The notes under the pieces are model-generated. The model saw nothing but the letters and a program-made list of their open reading frames with translations. It was not told the DNA's origin and ran no database searches. Of a DNA stretch of 56,990 nucleotides, positions 12,212 to 24,524 are shown one piece after another (the stretch's first letter is position 1; every line of letters starts with the position of its first letter). Location of the stretch: positions 1 through 56,990 of the forward strand of contig RCAB01000414.1 of NCBI GenBank assembly GCA_003640385.1, given 5' to 3'. The position numbers and the translations under genes were made by a program. This stretch comes from Setaria digitata (taxonomy: Eukaryota > Nematoda > Chromadorea > Rhabditida > Setariidae).

Positions 12212-15200
12212 TACCATAGGCCGTGTTCTGTGAGATTCGAAACTATTTTATTATGAGAATTTTTCAGTAGTATGACTCTTTTACCCGTAGTAATTAGATC
12301 GTCGTAATCCTTCGATAATCATATGGTTCACATTAGCCCATCCGTTGGGAAAATCCCACTGCTGATTTGTGCCTTTGATCAAACTAAAAATTTTTAAAAT
12401 ACTTCAATTTTTCATGCCATCATTTGATTTAATAAGAACGTTAATTTGATGATTCCTGATGCCCATTTCAAATTCCTCACTGAAACGGACAGGATTGGAC
12501 GACTGAAAGTAGGAAAGTATAAGTCAAATGGTAATTTGGATATACCTAACAGGTACTCCATACGGGAAGTTTAAGAGTCCGTTGCGTTGTAATGTATTCA
12601 ATACATCAGTCATCATTCGTGTATCCAAGCGTTGATAGCATTCCGCGAATAATGGTATCGCAATGGAAGGATATGCTTCATAGTTTCGCTCACCAGTTCG
12701 TAAATTTACATCAAACCATGCCTTTTCTTTCTTATCATAAAATATATCGGTGAACGTGTCTATGAAAATGTGTCGCTCTTTGATTAGCTCATTTCGGCGA
12801 GTTAGATTTCCTGTGAAATATTTTAGATTAATGCGCTGACAAACATCTTTCATTATTTTGTTTTAATATACAATTTCCCATTTTGAACTTAGTAGTTCTT
12901 TTTTTTATTCCTTCAGCATTGTGAAATCAGTAAAAGACTGCTTGTAGAAATCTCCGTAAAGATTTCCACATGCATCTTACAGGAGAATTTAGAATTTTTG
13001 TAAGTTCAAATGCTGTCCTTTAGATATTACGTTATCATTAAACAGTAGTTGAAGCAATGAAAAATCAAACTTATATTTTATAAAGCATTATTCTCTGAAA
13101 CGAAAATGAAAACAAACCAAGATGACCATGTATATGTGCCAATATAGCCATGTTCCAGCACATGAATGCATTTAGATCGACTGGTGCAATGTTTGATGTT
13201 TCACAGTTTTCCATCGTTTTTCGATCAGTAAACCAACGACTACTAAAATCCCATCCCGATTCAGCTGCGCTTGCTATATCACGCCATAAAGCGCGTTTTT
13301 TTGATGAGGGCACATGTTGAGCTGTTATGTAGTCTTCACGGTATGATTCCGGTCTAGAAAGTCTCAGAATTTTACATAATGTTTTTTCCTTATTAATGGA
13401 ACAGAACTTCCCGTAGCTGATGCTTTGTAATTTATGAATTCACATAAACCGGCGAAAATTTCATTTGGAAAACTAGGACTATGTCCAACACTTATTACTT
13501 CTGAAATAGGTACGGCAGCTGAAAGTTAGATCCACCTGGAACTTATTACTCGAGGTCTACGTTCAAAAGTATTTTGCATGTGACAAAATATTTGTAGATC
13601 TTTTTATTCTTCAATTTAATTAATTATCAAGGATAAGTTTCAAGAGAACTTCATGAATAATAAATATGTCGGGGGCTATTTCTCTGTATAAATATTGTTT
13701 TTTGGGTGACAAAATTTTCTGAATGAATGGGGAGAAAAAAAGAAAAATGATGTGTAACTTGCCTTGGTACGTTACTATCAGCCCGATAACGGAATACTGT
13801 GTAGTTTCGACCATTCTTTTCTATCACTATTGTACGTCTTGTTTTCCAAAAGAGTAATTCCTGGAATATACTGAGGATGAATAAGATTTGCATATTTATG
13901 TATATTGATGTTTTCTTTTATGAATCAAACAGTGACCACTCTAACTACCACTCAACGCATTGCTTTCAGTTATAAATTATTATACTATTACTGGATGATT
14001 TTGTAGAATGAAGGGAATCTCTGAAGTGAGTGAATTGGTATAATATTAACAGGAATTAGTTTACTTTTTCCATAGCATCAATTACTGAGATCAAGAAATC
14101 GTCGTTTTTGGTTGCTGCATAATATTCATAAACCATCGGAATAAACAGAGGTGGTTGTGATCGTCGTAAATAATAGATCCGCCCACCGTTCGGAATGAAA
14201 CCATAATTATTTATAAGATAGGCGAAATTTTCAATCATTCGACGAGTTGTGGTCTGCATACCTGAAAATAAAGTTGACAAAAATTCATTTTGGCTGATAA
14301 ATTTTAGTTTTCAAATTATGATCTATTTTAATGATAGAATTCATAAAACATAAGGGATTATTTATCATCTTAGTACGTTATTCTATTTAAGAGAAAAAGG
14401 TCTTAAGCAAATAGAAGTTCTCTTTTTTCTGTGAGAGACAATTATTACATTACGCAGAAGAGGCACCAGTAGAAAAATTCACGTATTTATACCAAGTCTT
14501 CAAAGTTTCTGAGTTGTGGAAGAACAGAGTTTTCTATTTTCATTTTCCCCGGAAATCACTCTCTGTTAATAATTGACATGACCAACTTACCTGATGCCAG
14601 AAGTCCTTTAATAATCCAGTAACCATCCCAGTAGTAGTATTCACGAAATCGTCCACCCGGTACAATGAATTCATTCGGTATATAAATTAACGAATGACGT
14701 TGTGGGTGTTCTTTAACCTGTGAGAATATTTTTTCTTAGATAGATTTGGTTTACTTGATTCCCAAATAAAATTTTGCTTAGGACCTTCTGATGAAAAATT
14801 GCAAGTGCAACATTTTAATAGAAAATTTTAAGATTTCATTCTAACTGTGATTTTTGAATCATTTGGATAGTATAAAATAGGTTAATTCGTTGGTAATATT
14901 AATTGCTAATTTAGTGTTAGTTAGAAAGAGTGTCTATTATTCCAATAGCACGGTCTTTATATTGGATATAAATATTTGAAGATTTCGAAATTTTCATTGT
15001 TAAATTGTTCTAATTAACAGTCTGGAATCCACTTAGGCTGATACTTGTGATCTACGAGATTTTTTGGATTTTTCAAATATTTCTTAAAATTCATTGCAGC
15101 ATACAAAAATCAAGAAAGAAAGGAATCTGCTGTACTGTAGCCTAGCTAATCTTTTCAGTAATACATCGAAATAATGCATAAAAGTATAATTAAATGAAAA

Positions 15201-18200
15201 GTTGTGAAAATCTTTTAGTAAAAAGAATTTGTAAAGTTTTGAAAATTCTTTAATTTTTCATTTTTTCAATATTTTCGTTTTTGATTCTTTTCTTTTTCTT
15301 AAAAATTGACCTTTTTCTTCACTGTCCTGCATAGGTCTTTCCAAATGTAATTAATCTCAAGTGCAAATTGTCTCAGAGCACTATTTTCGATAGTAAGCAA
15401 TCTTTCGGGTTCTGCTTTCCAGTCTGACAACTCACATCTGCAAAATACAAAATAGTATTTTTATTAACAAAAAAGTTCCACTTGTCGAGGGTTAAAAGCA
15501 TTGAAAAATGTGTAATTTTTTATAGTTAAAGGAAAGAAATAAGTTAGAAATGCTAAAAGAAAAAGAAAAAACTAGCCGCATATTCTTTGATGTTAATATT
15601 ATAATGGGAAATAAAATTGCTTACTCATCAAGTTCCTCTCCTTCGATACCGAAATTATCTTCAACAAATTGTTTCACCTGTTCACGATCATCTTCTGTGA
15701 TTGATTTCGAGAAGCGTTTGTGAAAATCGGCGACCACTTCCTCTGGATCCTTTTTTAGTGGTTTATCAACGAATGTTTTAGAATCTTGATAAAGGCCGAG
15801 CATCATTACTGTATGTAGTATATCACCTTGACAGTAGACCTGTGCTGCTTTCGAATGATTACTGTTACAGGTAAATTCTGGAGCTTCAAATTCTGAACTT
15901 AAGATATCATCTTGATTGAGAATCCTTTGATGTGGTTCGTTCGGATTCGTTTCCTCATCAAATTTTGCCATCATTTCATGTTGATCGATAAGGATACTTG
16001 CTGTTGTATCATTCCTTGTATCATTGTTGTTTCGTCGTCTTACACGCTTCAAATTTTGATATCTATCCCAGAATGATATCTCACCACCACATTCACTGTT
16101 ATTGATGAATAATAACTGTACAGACAAAATGGAAAGCATTGAAAGCACTGATATGTACATTTGATCTGAAATTATTTAAAAAATAATCTCATTAAGTTTA
16201 TGTGGTGGTAAATTTTGATTAGCAAATTTATCACTTACAAATATAGGTATAAAAGTACCAAAAAACAAATGTTCTAAGTTTCATTCCATATTTTACTAAC
16301 ATTATGATGTATTTTTTTTTATAAATTCCTCACTAAAAGCTGAAAATAAGTGTTTATTGGAAAACTAAGGTGACAATGGAATTCTTTTAGAAATTAATGA
16401 GACTATAAAATGATGCTTAAGATTAGTGCGCTTGATTAGGTGAATGTAGTGTTAATAGATTTTTCTGCGAAAGTTTTGCAACCGTGATTGTAGTAATAAT
16501 AAATTCTCATTAATTTTATTCAAAGATTTATTGCCTTACGGTTTTTTTTTTTTTTTTTTTAGGTGCAATGTAACAAATTATCATTAATTTTATTTGTGAA
16601 TAGTACTAGTAATAATTCCCAATAGGTTTAATACAAATTATGAAAATTAAAAGACAGGATATTTCCATATAATTTAGAATAAAATAAAAATAGATAAATT
16701 TTTTCTAAATAAAAGATTCAAATTATTCTCAACACAGTGCTTGTGTTTTTCCTACTATACTTACTCTCAGTCACCTTTCAGAAATTGTTTTTGCAAAAAA
16801 AAAAAAAAAAAATGACTTGCGCAACGAAAAAAGAGGTGAGCATTAAAATGAAACGAGTTTAGATAGTGGTAACAGTATTATTTGTATTGTTAAACATTAT
16901 TATCATCCTGCTGCAATGTAAAATCAATAAAGACTAATGGCAAGGGAATAAATGGTACAGGTAACAATAAGCTTAATTATTAAATGGATCCAATCGAAAT
17001 TCGAATTAAATTAGAAAGTCAAATTAATTAAAATATGGGATGAAGTGAACGAAATAAAAATTTACTGATGGAAATTTTTTGTTACTCATCAATAGCTTTC
17101 ATTGAGTTGCTCTAAAAGCTAAATGTTAGAAGAAAGAGAAATGAAATGGGCGGAATGGTTAAATAAAAGTCATTTTCTTATTTTACTTATCGAATGTTTA
17201 TGTTTCACCTCTAACTTCATAATTGACAGTGATAATTTTGTCTAATCAGTTGTTTTGTTTGCTTTTTCTGTTAAATACAAAAAACTGATTATGCTGCTAC
17301 TGCCACTCTCAATATTGGAGCAGAGTATCGACAGTTATGAACAGATTTTATAAATTTAGGAATTGAAAAAAAAAAAAAAAGATTATATTTAATGAAAGTG
17401 AAAAGAGAGTAACGACTAACAGACTTAAATATTTAAACTAGTCATTTTATTGCTTAAAAATGGAAAATAGACATGGCGTGTTGCTGGTACTTTTAATAAA
17501 TGATTCACCAATTCAAGCTTTTTAGAATTTTCTCTTCTTTTATGTTCATTTGATAATTTTAAAGCAGTTAATAATTATTTGCAGGAAAGTTTATTGCCGG
17601 AAAGTAGAAAAGAGAGAAAGGAAAATGTTTTTCATTTTTTAGCAAATATACGTCATCATCTACTGACATCATTGTACATTTCCTATGGTTACGAACGGAG
17701 TTTATAAAATTTAAAAAATAAAAATAAAGTCCGTTTAAAATATAATACATTAGACGAAAAAGAGAGATGACAGCTAACATTTTAAACATTTAAACTAGTA
17801 ATTTATGATGGCTCTTTTCCTTTTATTGGTTGGAAATAAAAAATAAATATCACATAGTACTAGCACTTTTAATAAATTATTTATCAAACTGAGGTTTTCA
17901 GAAGCTTCTGTTTTGCATTTATTTAATATTTCTAAGATAGCAGCTATTAATAATCTTCAATAAAGTTTATTAAGGGAGAATTGAGAAAAAAAAAGCTTTT
18001 GAATCATATTTATTGGTCTAGTATTTCTTGCTAAGTACACAGATGACATGAGTTATCAGTTTGTTAAATTTGTTTCTTGTTCCTGATTCAAATTTAATAG
18101 CGCAGTAATTAATGCTACCTATTTCTCCATTTCCTGTCCTCAAATGTTCTGACATGATTAATGGCTCGCTAATTACTGCTTTGTTTTGCTGCAACTTAGA

Positions 18201-21200
18201 TAAAACCATAACTCTTTGTAGAGCATATAATTTAATTTATTTCATTTATAACTAATTCATAGCGAGTTCACAAGTTAATAAAAGTCAACACATTTCACTG
18301 CAAAACATCGCTTATTTTTTCTTTGCCATCTTCACCATAAATAGTTAATTGTAGTAGGGATTTATTAAAATAAATTTTGACTTAAGTATAAATTTAAATC
18401 AAAACAAGTATACTTTTACTTGAACAGTTAAATGGAACAATTCTCACAGTGAAAACGAAATTCAAATTTCCAAGAAAGATTTTGCATCCTATAGAATAGT
18501 GCTTGATAGTGCAAAATTGACAATATATGCTAGAATTTGCGTAGAGTAGATTTTTTGGAACAACAAGGCTTTTAATTTCATAAGTCCCAAGAGTAAGAAA
18601 GCTACAATTTGTCAGTTATTTTTTCTTTCTTTCTTTTTTAAAGTTCCATTGTAGTCCATTTTCAGAGATTAGTTTTTTGGAAATATGAAATTGCTGTCAA
18701 TCTCTCTTAGTATTTGATTTGTATCCTTTCATAAAAAAATTTTTTTTTTGGAGTTTTTTTTATTTCCGTCACTAACTGAGTTCAGTAATTTTCTAAACTT
18801 GAAGTCAGTTTTACCTGTTTTTTATCTTTTTTTTTAATTGATTTCAAAAAGGAAGAAAAAAACAGATTTATAATATTTACAGGTGTAACAGAGCATTTTG
18901 GAATTAATATAGTTGATTGTGATATGATTATGGGCTCATTAGAGCATGCATTGTCAAGTACCGGTGGATTTTGTGCTGGGAGACGGTACGTCGTTTGTCA
19001 TCAGCGTTTGTCTGGTAAGTTAATTTCTATTAAATTTAAAATCATTCTTAGGTTTTTTCCTGTCGATATAATTCGGATTGATATTCCTGCTTCATCATAT
19101 CATCTCAAGAAACTGCAGTTGTATCAGGGATTCATCCTCATCTTTGAGTAGAAGTTATTTCTTACAGCTGGGATAACATTCAGCCAATAATAAATTCAGG
19201 CCTAAGAATTAGTATTTTTAAGACTTAAATGATTTTCTCAGAATTGCAAGGAATGCGTTAAATGGTTGTACTATTTCCCTACCTCAAATTCACTTACATT
19301 AGCTTCCGTCATTCATTAACTTGTAATAGCTACATGTTTCTTTTTATTTATTCACCCAGTTTTTGTTTATTTAATTTGACTTCGTGTTTATTTGTATTTA
19401 ATTACTTATGCAGTTAGTTAAATTGAAACTGCTTTTTTTTTTTTTTTTTTTGCTTGCCTCTTTGTATAGGTTCACGTTATACCATTGAAAAAAAATTTTT
19501 AACTACGCTCTAAAACATATTTGTTGTAAATGCGAAACTGGTTTTTTAGTTAGAGCTTCCATTCCATTTATTTTCAATATTTATTTTCCAGATTTAAAGC
19601 ATGTTAATTTTTTCTAATTTATTCAAAGTGACAAATTGATATGCTTGATGTCATCTATTCATAATATAATTCAGTAACTTATTTATCAATTATGTAATTT
19701 CATGACAGTTAATCGATACAAATTAACCACTTTAGTAATTTCCCCTCATTTTCGAAACTTTCCCATCCAATAATATTTGTAAAGACTAAAAAATTCAAAA
19801 AATTATGCATACTTCTAGTTGGTAATTGTACATTCCAATTTTATGGATAAAATTTTGTGGTTGAAAGTATTCGCTATAGATTTATCTTTTTTTTTAGGTT
19901 TGGGCTATTGCTTTTCAGCGTCATTGCCTCCTTTGCTAGCAGTTGCTGCAAGTTTGTTTCTTTTAATCTTTTTCTTTTTTTTTTTTTTCTTTTTGTGAAA
20001 CGAACATTCGGAGCTAAGTAAATCAAAAATTTTTTGATGAATTGGATAGGACAGTCGGGACATTTAGCACAGAGCTAAAGCTTGTTTGTATGAAAAATTT
20101 CTTCATCTAAAGAAAGTCCACAGAAAAAAGAAAAATAAGCGAAAATAAAAGTAAAGAGAGAGGAACACTGGGGTTGGGTTTACCTAGCGTGATGCAAAGT
20201 TTTGTGATTTGCAAAAACATCATGAGGAGGTTGTCATGCATTTATTTGCAAGTTTTCGTTCATTTTTTTCTTATATTTCCTTCTGGTTCTTTTTTTTTCT
20301 TTTTTTTTTTTTTTAAAGCTATTAATGAAATGGAAGCAGCGGAATTTTTGCACAAAGTGTAAATATATAATTGAACGTCGCATTTCATCTTCATTAATTT
20401 AGTTTTCATTGTTAAACATTGTAGAGTTTTACTATTCAAAAGGGTCTTTATTTTAAATTCAGTTACTAAGAGAGGAAAATTTCACTTGAACTAACAGAAT
20501 GGTTTTATCTAATTTAGCTTAAATAGCAGTGCATTCTTAAAGATGATCATTTCTCAAACATTCGAAGGTTTAATCTTTGATTACTCGATATGTGTGATAG
20601 GTTACACTTTATGCCGTCGTACCTGACATCTAATATTCTGCTGTAACTGTAAAGATGAAGCAGTTAGTTTTTAGCCTTACTGCAAAAGAACTAATGAAAA
20701 TTTAGGTGCGTCAGTGACAAGTCGGATTAAAGTTCTTATAGTGAGGACGGGATAGTCTATTGAGGTTGACTAAAACACAATTGTTTTATAAAAGACAAAA
20801 TAACTAATTTCCAAATTACCGGAAACTAAACAAGGCAAGAAATGAATTCAAATCAAAATTTGAAAATCGGTTTCCGGAGAATTCAGAAAGTAGAGTGAAC
20901 TGTTTTTCAGGTAAGGGTTTCGATATTATCGACAACGATCCGGAACGTCTATTACGTCTTCGTCAAAACTGTAAAATATTTCATGATGGATTAAAAGAAG
21001 CTTTCAAAGATACACTGTTTACTGTGAATGGTGATCCATTAAGCCCTCTGCAACATGTCTACTATGAAGGAAATGCTGCTGAAGAAAACCTGGATGCATT
21101 AGTGAAGAAGGTAAATTAATTTCGCAGAAAAAAATGCGCTTCCTTAGCACTGTAAATTAACTAATTGCTTAAACTGAGAAAGAATAGATATGTGGGAAGA

Positions 21201-21724
21201 GAAAAGAATTTCTTAGTTATTTTAGGGGAATTTTTTGTTATCAGTTACTGTAGATTAGCTGTTTTCAGATGCGCAAAAGAAGTTATTTGATAGCTCGAGT
21301 TTGTTATCATCCCGAAGAATCATTTCCTCCTAAACCAAGGTCAGCTACCTTTGCAAAACTAGAATTCTTTTTTCCTAGGAAATTCAGAACTGTAGGATCT
21401 TTATAATTGCAGTAAAATGCCATGAGTTTGATGAAATTGATGCAACGTTCGTTATTTGCTGTTGCAAATCTCTCTCTATTTTTAATAATTTTTCGATTCT
21501 AATTACTGAACTTTCAAAGTGGACTCACATTGTCCTTTTTTATTTTAAATTTACTGTCCATCCATTTGATGTGATAATAGTTATCAATTTTTATTTTGTC
21601 CTTACGTATTATTTTGTTACCTTTTAGCATACGTCTTACGATTCAGTCGGAAATGACACATGGTGAATTAGCTACGTTTATTGAAATGTTAAGAGAAGAA
21701 GCTCACCAAGTTAACGAGTCTTAA
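8406..21724 (+). CDS. sptl-1: Serine palmitoyltransferase subunit 1
   Basis: Twelve exons close in phase to 474 residues (human SPTLC1 is 473): 8406-8477, 8816-8917, 9013-9107, 9306-9399, 9507-9720, 10077-10198, 10311-10482, 18883-19014, 19898-19951, 20911-21110, 21269-21339, 21628-21724. The protein is the non-catalytic partner in the ER enzyme condensing serine with palmitoyl-CoA, the first step of sphingolipid synthesis. It has one N-terminal membrane segment (about residues 32-44), then the PLP-fold core with [15 protein letters not shown] and [11 protein letters not shown]. Where SPTLC2 has its PLP lysine, this chain reads [13 protein letters not shown] with no lysine, which marks subunit 1. 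The cysteine equivalent to human Cys133 is kept. Intron 2 starts with GC (8918). Intron 7 is 8,400 bp and contains a trehalase gene on the other strand. The first exon is the least certain part, chosen because its phase and donor fit. Confidence 0.93.
11272..16160 (-). CDS. tre: Trehalase (GH37), nested in an sptl-1 intron
   Basis: Ten exons on the minus strand close in phase to 681 residues: 16160-15625, 15437-15311, 14717-14591, 14261-14065, 13860-13763, 13353-13118, 12810-12546, 12383-12285, 11786-11642, 11487-11272. It hydrolyses alpha,alpha-trehalose to glucose. There is a signal peptide ([18 protein letters not shown]), an acidic Asn-rich spacer, the substrate region [16 protein letters not shown], signature 1 [15 protein letters not shown], the acid region [10 protein letters not shown], signature 2 as [10 protein letters not shown], and the base region [17 protein letters not shown]. 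Catalytic Asp and Glu are both present. The C-terminus is a hydrophobic stretch ([16 protein letters not shown]), suggesting a GPI or membrane anchor outside the cell. Intron 5 has a GC donor (AG|GCAAGT, 13762-13761). The whole gene lies inside sptl-1 intron 7, antisense to it. Confidence 0.96.
12179..12210. repeat. Poly-T run in trehalase intron 8
   Basis: More than 30 consecutive T on the plus strand. Length is likely polymorphic and error-prone. Confidence 0.9.
16166..16171 (-). promoter_or_regulatory. Likely spliced-leader acceptor of trehalase
   Basis: On the minus strand TTTCAG ends five bases before the trehalase ATG, preceded by A/T-rich sequence with no upstream coding exon. This matches nematode trans-splice acceptors. 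A cis intron in the leader would look the same. Confidence 0.5.
16172..18882. other. Gene-free right part of sptl-1 intron 7
   Basis: About 2.7 kb between the trehalase 5' end and sptl-1 exon 8. It must hold the trehalase promoter. No coding exon was found on either strand. It contains poly-A/T runs and a diverged tandem duplication at about 17.4-18.0 kb. Confidence 0.6.
17400..17975. repeat. Diverged tandem duplication, period about 360-375 bp
   Basis: Ordered matches recur: GAGAG.....CTAACA then TTTAAACTAG (17432 and 17789), ACTTTTAATAAA (near 17490 and 17866), CAGTTAATAATTATTTGC versus CAGCTATTAATAATCTTC, and AAAGTTTATT. The copies have many substitutions and indels, so the event is old. 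No coding content. Confidence 0.55.
20319..20358 (+). other. Skipped or cryptic exon-like stretch in sptl-1 intron 9
   Basis: A poly-T tract and AAAG acceptor precede 36-40 in-frame bases (reading [12 protein letters not shown]) and a GTGTAAAT donor-like site. Joining it breaks the phase or needs a second altered acceptor in the next exon. Skipping it gives exactly the human spacing from PPLL to the NDP motif. Treated as non-coding here. Confidence 0.4.
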
Positions 21725-22621
21725 GCGTAAAAGTGTCTTACAAGATGAATTCATTTTTTGTTGCCAACCCTACAAGATGAATTCATTTTTTGTTGCCAAC
21801 TAATGCATTCATATGTATCACCACATAAAACGTTATACGGACATTCGGTTGTGGGTATGAGAGAAATTTCCTGAATATTTTTTATTGGCTCTTTTATCAA
21901 CTCATTCAATCAAGTGCAAAATTTCCATTAATAAATTTTAGCGGAAAACCTTTTTCTGAGTATTTGAATTCGAAAATATGAACTGGAAATAACTGCTTTT
22001 TCATAACATCAAATTTATGTTTAATGGGACGTCTTCAATTTGAATGCCTTTCCGCTTTCCAATTTTTTTCCTTTTGGGATGCATCGTTTCCGATCCCATA
22101 TAAACGTTTTTAATGTTTCTGTAACATTTGAAGCATACTTCTCCATATTATCTCATCTTTTAATTAGGGAAATAATCCTCAAGGTACAAAAAGTTATTCC
22201 TCATAAAAAGGAACTTTTTTTAGGAGAATTTTTCTTTTTCATTGGAAACAGTGTTAGAAAAGAAAAAACATGATCCGATTCATACCAACTGCTTTTCTCA
22301 TTACATAGCAATAGAAAAAAAAAAAAAGAAGCTACCTTCTTATCACTTTTTTCTCTTTTTTTTTTAAGACAGAAAGGTGTGAACAAATGTTACGCCGACA
22401 TGATGGGCTCTTGAGAATTTGCAAAGCACTAAAATAATGAATGATAGACAATATAATAAATGACTACAAGTGAAAATCATAACAGCGGTAAATTACAACT
22501 GCAAATCTATAAAATCGCTAGATGGAGTTTCCAAAATTCAGTTTTTTGAAATTTTATTTTATATTCTTTCGCAATCGGATGAAAAACTGTTAGTTAGACT
22601 GGGCAAAAATTCAACAAATTT
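21725..22621. other. Convergent 3' ends of sptl-1 and the SRD5A3-type gene
   Basis: Two opposing 3' UTRs share this 900-bp interval. A plus-strand AATAAA at 21930-21935 lies about 206 bases after the sptl-1 stop. Several poly-A/T tracts follow at 22.2-22.4 kb. No gene seen. Confidence 0.65.
21739..21800. repeat. Perfect tandem duplication, period 32 bp
   Basis: A 30-base unit (TACAAGATGAATTCATTTTT...GCCAAC) occurs at 21739-21768 and 21771-21800, starting 15 bases after the sptl-1 stop. Identical copies imply a recent event. Confidence 0.9.
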
Positions 22622-24516
22622 TTATAGAATATACGGTACCAGAGCCTTTCGGTTAAATGAGTATTCCCGAAAATGCCGTCGATACCAACTTTGATTCAAC
22701 AAAGCAGCAATAGTTTGATTTACAACTACAAATAGAAAACATAGTAGCATTGCTGCTGATAGCCGATAAGCTATCGCAAATAAGAAATAAAGCACAATTT
22801 CAAAAAAGTAATGAGGTGACAAGCAGTACTCGAAAAAACCACCATGTGGCATCACATGTATATTTTTGTTCTTCGTTTTTAGTCCTGAAATTAGTAGTTT
22901 ACAATTCCATACTATTTCATCATATATTTGATATGTCTTATATTATTAGTTCTCCAAGTATGCCGCAATAATGCACCTATGTAACATGTAAGCATTTGCA
23001 GTTTCATTTATTTTTGGCCTTTTCAAAATACCCATTTATTTTTCAACTAATATTTTTCTTACACACTTCCTCTGCTCGATAATTTTCATACCTTTTTGCA
23101 TTCTTTTCTTCATTTTGAGCAAAACAAGATTTCAGTTCACGCCAGAAATGATAAGCTTCATTTCTTTTAGCGAATGCTAGACTTGTTTAATTAGAGCTAT
23201 AATATATACAAAGCTAAAATTCAAACACTTCGAACAATCTTTTTTTTGCTACTTTCCAAAGATTAAAAAAAAAAAAATTAAATTTCACCTTGGAATGTTC
23301 TATTTATTATTTCTATACGTAGGTTATGTAGATTTTTGTTTAAATGAAACAGACAAACTAACCATTATTCAAACGAAGTGAAGCAAGCAGAACGAAGCAA
23401 TGATGTTGATGTAACTGAACAACAAATATACTGATAGCTAGTACCGTATAAAACACTACTAATGCAGAAAATGGAAGATTTATTTCTGCAAAGAAAAAAA
23501 AACCCAACGAAGTGAAATGAACTGATTTATCTTAATTAAAAATTGAGAGAAAAAAAAAAGAAAATATTACGTAGCGTAAAGGATGAAAGTTGTGAGCAAA
23601 CACACAGTGGATAAAAAGTGATCCCTAAAAGGAAGTGTAAAATATTCATATTGGAATCGGAAAACACTGAGACAAAAAGGCATTCATATAGGCGACGTAA
23701 TACATGCGTTAAATAGAATAGAAGATTGATTAGCATAAAAGCCGGAGAATCTGAAAAGTGGCAAAATGAAATTTTAAAAATAATTGATAAATATCATCCA
23801 TATAACACCAATTTTCAACCGTTAAATTTACTCTGAAATGTTAAAAGAGCACTTTGTGATCCTAGTATTCATCACAATCATGTCAAAATCAAGCAGGAAA
23901 AAATGAGGCAATAAATTCTCTGGAAATGACATACTGTTATATCGTAGTTGGTCATCAATAATGACATCAATGAGACCAAATACAGTACAGATGGTAGCAA
24001 CCAAATAAAATATCCAAAAGAATCTGGAAAAAAAATTGCTAGAAACAATCGAAATGATGATCTAGAATCAAATTTGAAAATTTATCAGTAACTTGTGGGG
24101 AAAATTCATGGAGCCGACTGTTTGTTATGAAAATTCCGCAGGAAATTATCAAAATAAATATTACTGAAAAAAAGAAATTAGCAATTATTAAAGTACTGCA
24201 AGGAACAAAACCTTTTCGGCATTTCAATCATCCTTAACCATATTTTGAAATTATGATCATTTCTAATTTTCCCAAAACAAACAAGACCCATGGCCGTTTC
24301 TATAAAGAGGATGCTATTTGAAATCAGAATTGATAACAATTGCAATAAAATAAAGTTTTATAATAACCATACTGAAAAAAAGTTTCAAAATTAAAGAAAA
24401 AACCGATTATTACCTGATTTATTTGTCTCTCGTATGGTTAGAAATCCCAAGATGCTAATTATTACCGTACATGCTAACCAGTAAATGATACATAAATTAT
24501 ATAAATTAAAGGACAT
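22622..24516 (-). CDS. srd5a3: Polyprenol reductase (SRD5A3 type)
   Basis: Six exons close in phase to 281 residues: 24516-24414, 24299-24212, 24023-23935, 23750-23571, 23485-23363, 22884-22622. Human SRD5A3 is 318. The enzyme reduces polyprenol toward dolichol in the ER, for N-glycosylation. Multiple membrane segments are spread over all exons. Family matches in order: LVCFGKIR then EMPKR (human LIRYGKTK then DVPKR), LRRLYECLFVSVFS (human LRRLFECLYVSVFS), the histidine-bearing VVQLHQHHCFVLLASLR (human SSAHQYKCHVILGNLR), GGFFEYCLSPHYFFEI in the NADPH-binding C-terminal region, and the ending RKALVPYIL (human RKAFLPFLF). The remote steroid reductases SRD5A1/2 fit less well. Short single-exon ORFs in its introns (for example near 24.1 kb) are spurious. 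Confidence 0.92.
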
Positions 24517-24524
24517 CTGAAAAA
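24517..24524 (-). promoter_or_regulatory. Likely spliced-leader acceptor of the SRD5A3-type gene
   Basis: The minus strand reads TTTTTCAG immediately followed by the ATG, leaving no 5' UTR from this gene. Typical of trans-spliced nematode mRNAs; not proof. Confidence 0.5.

Noticed and set aside
24039..24227. Minus-strand ORF with a membrane-like segment, at first taken as an SRD5A3-type exon
   Set aside because: Joining exon 2 (ending 24212) directly to 24023 gives the family sequence PKR followed by the aromatic membrane segment, in phase; this ORF is then mostly intron 2.
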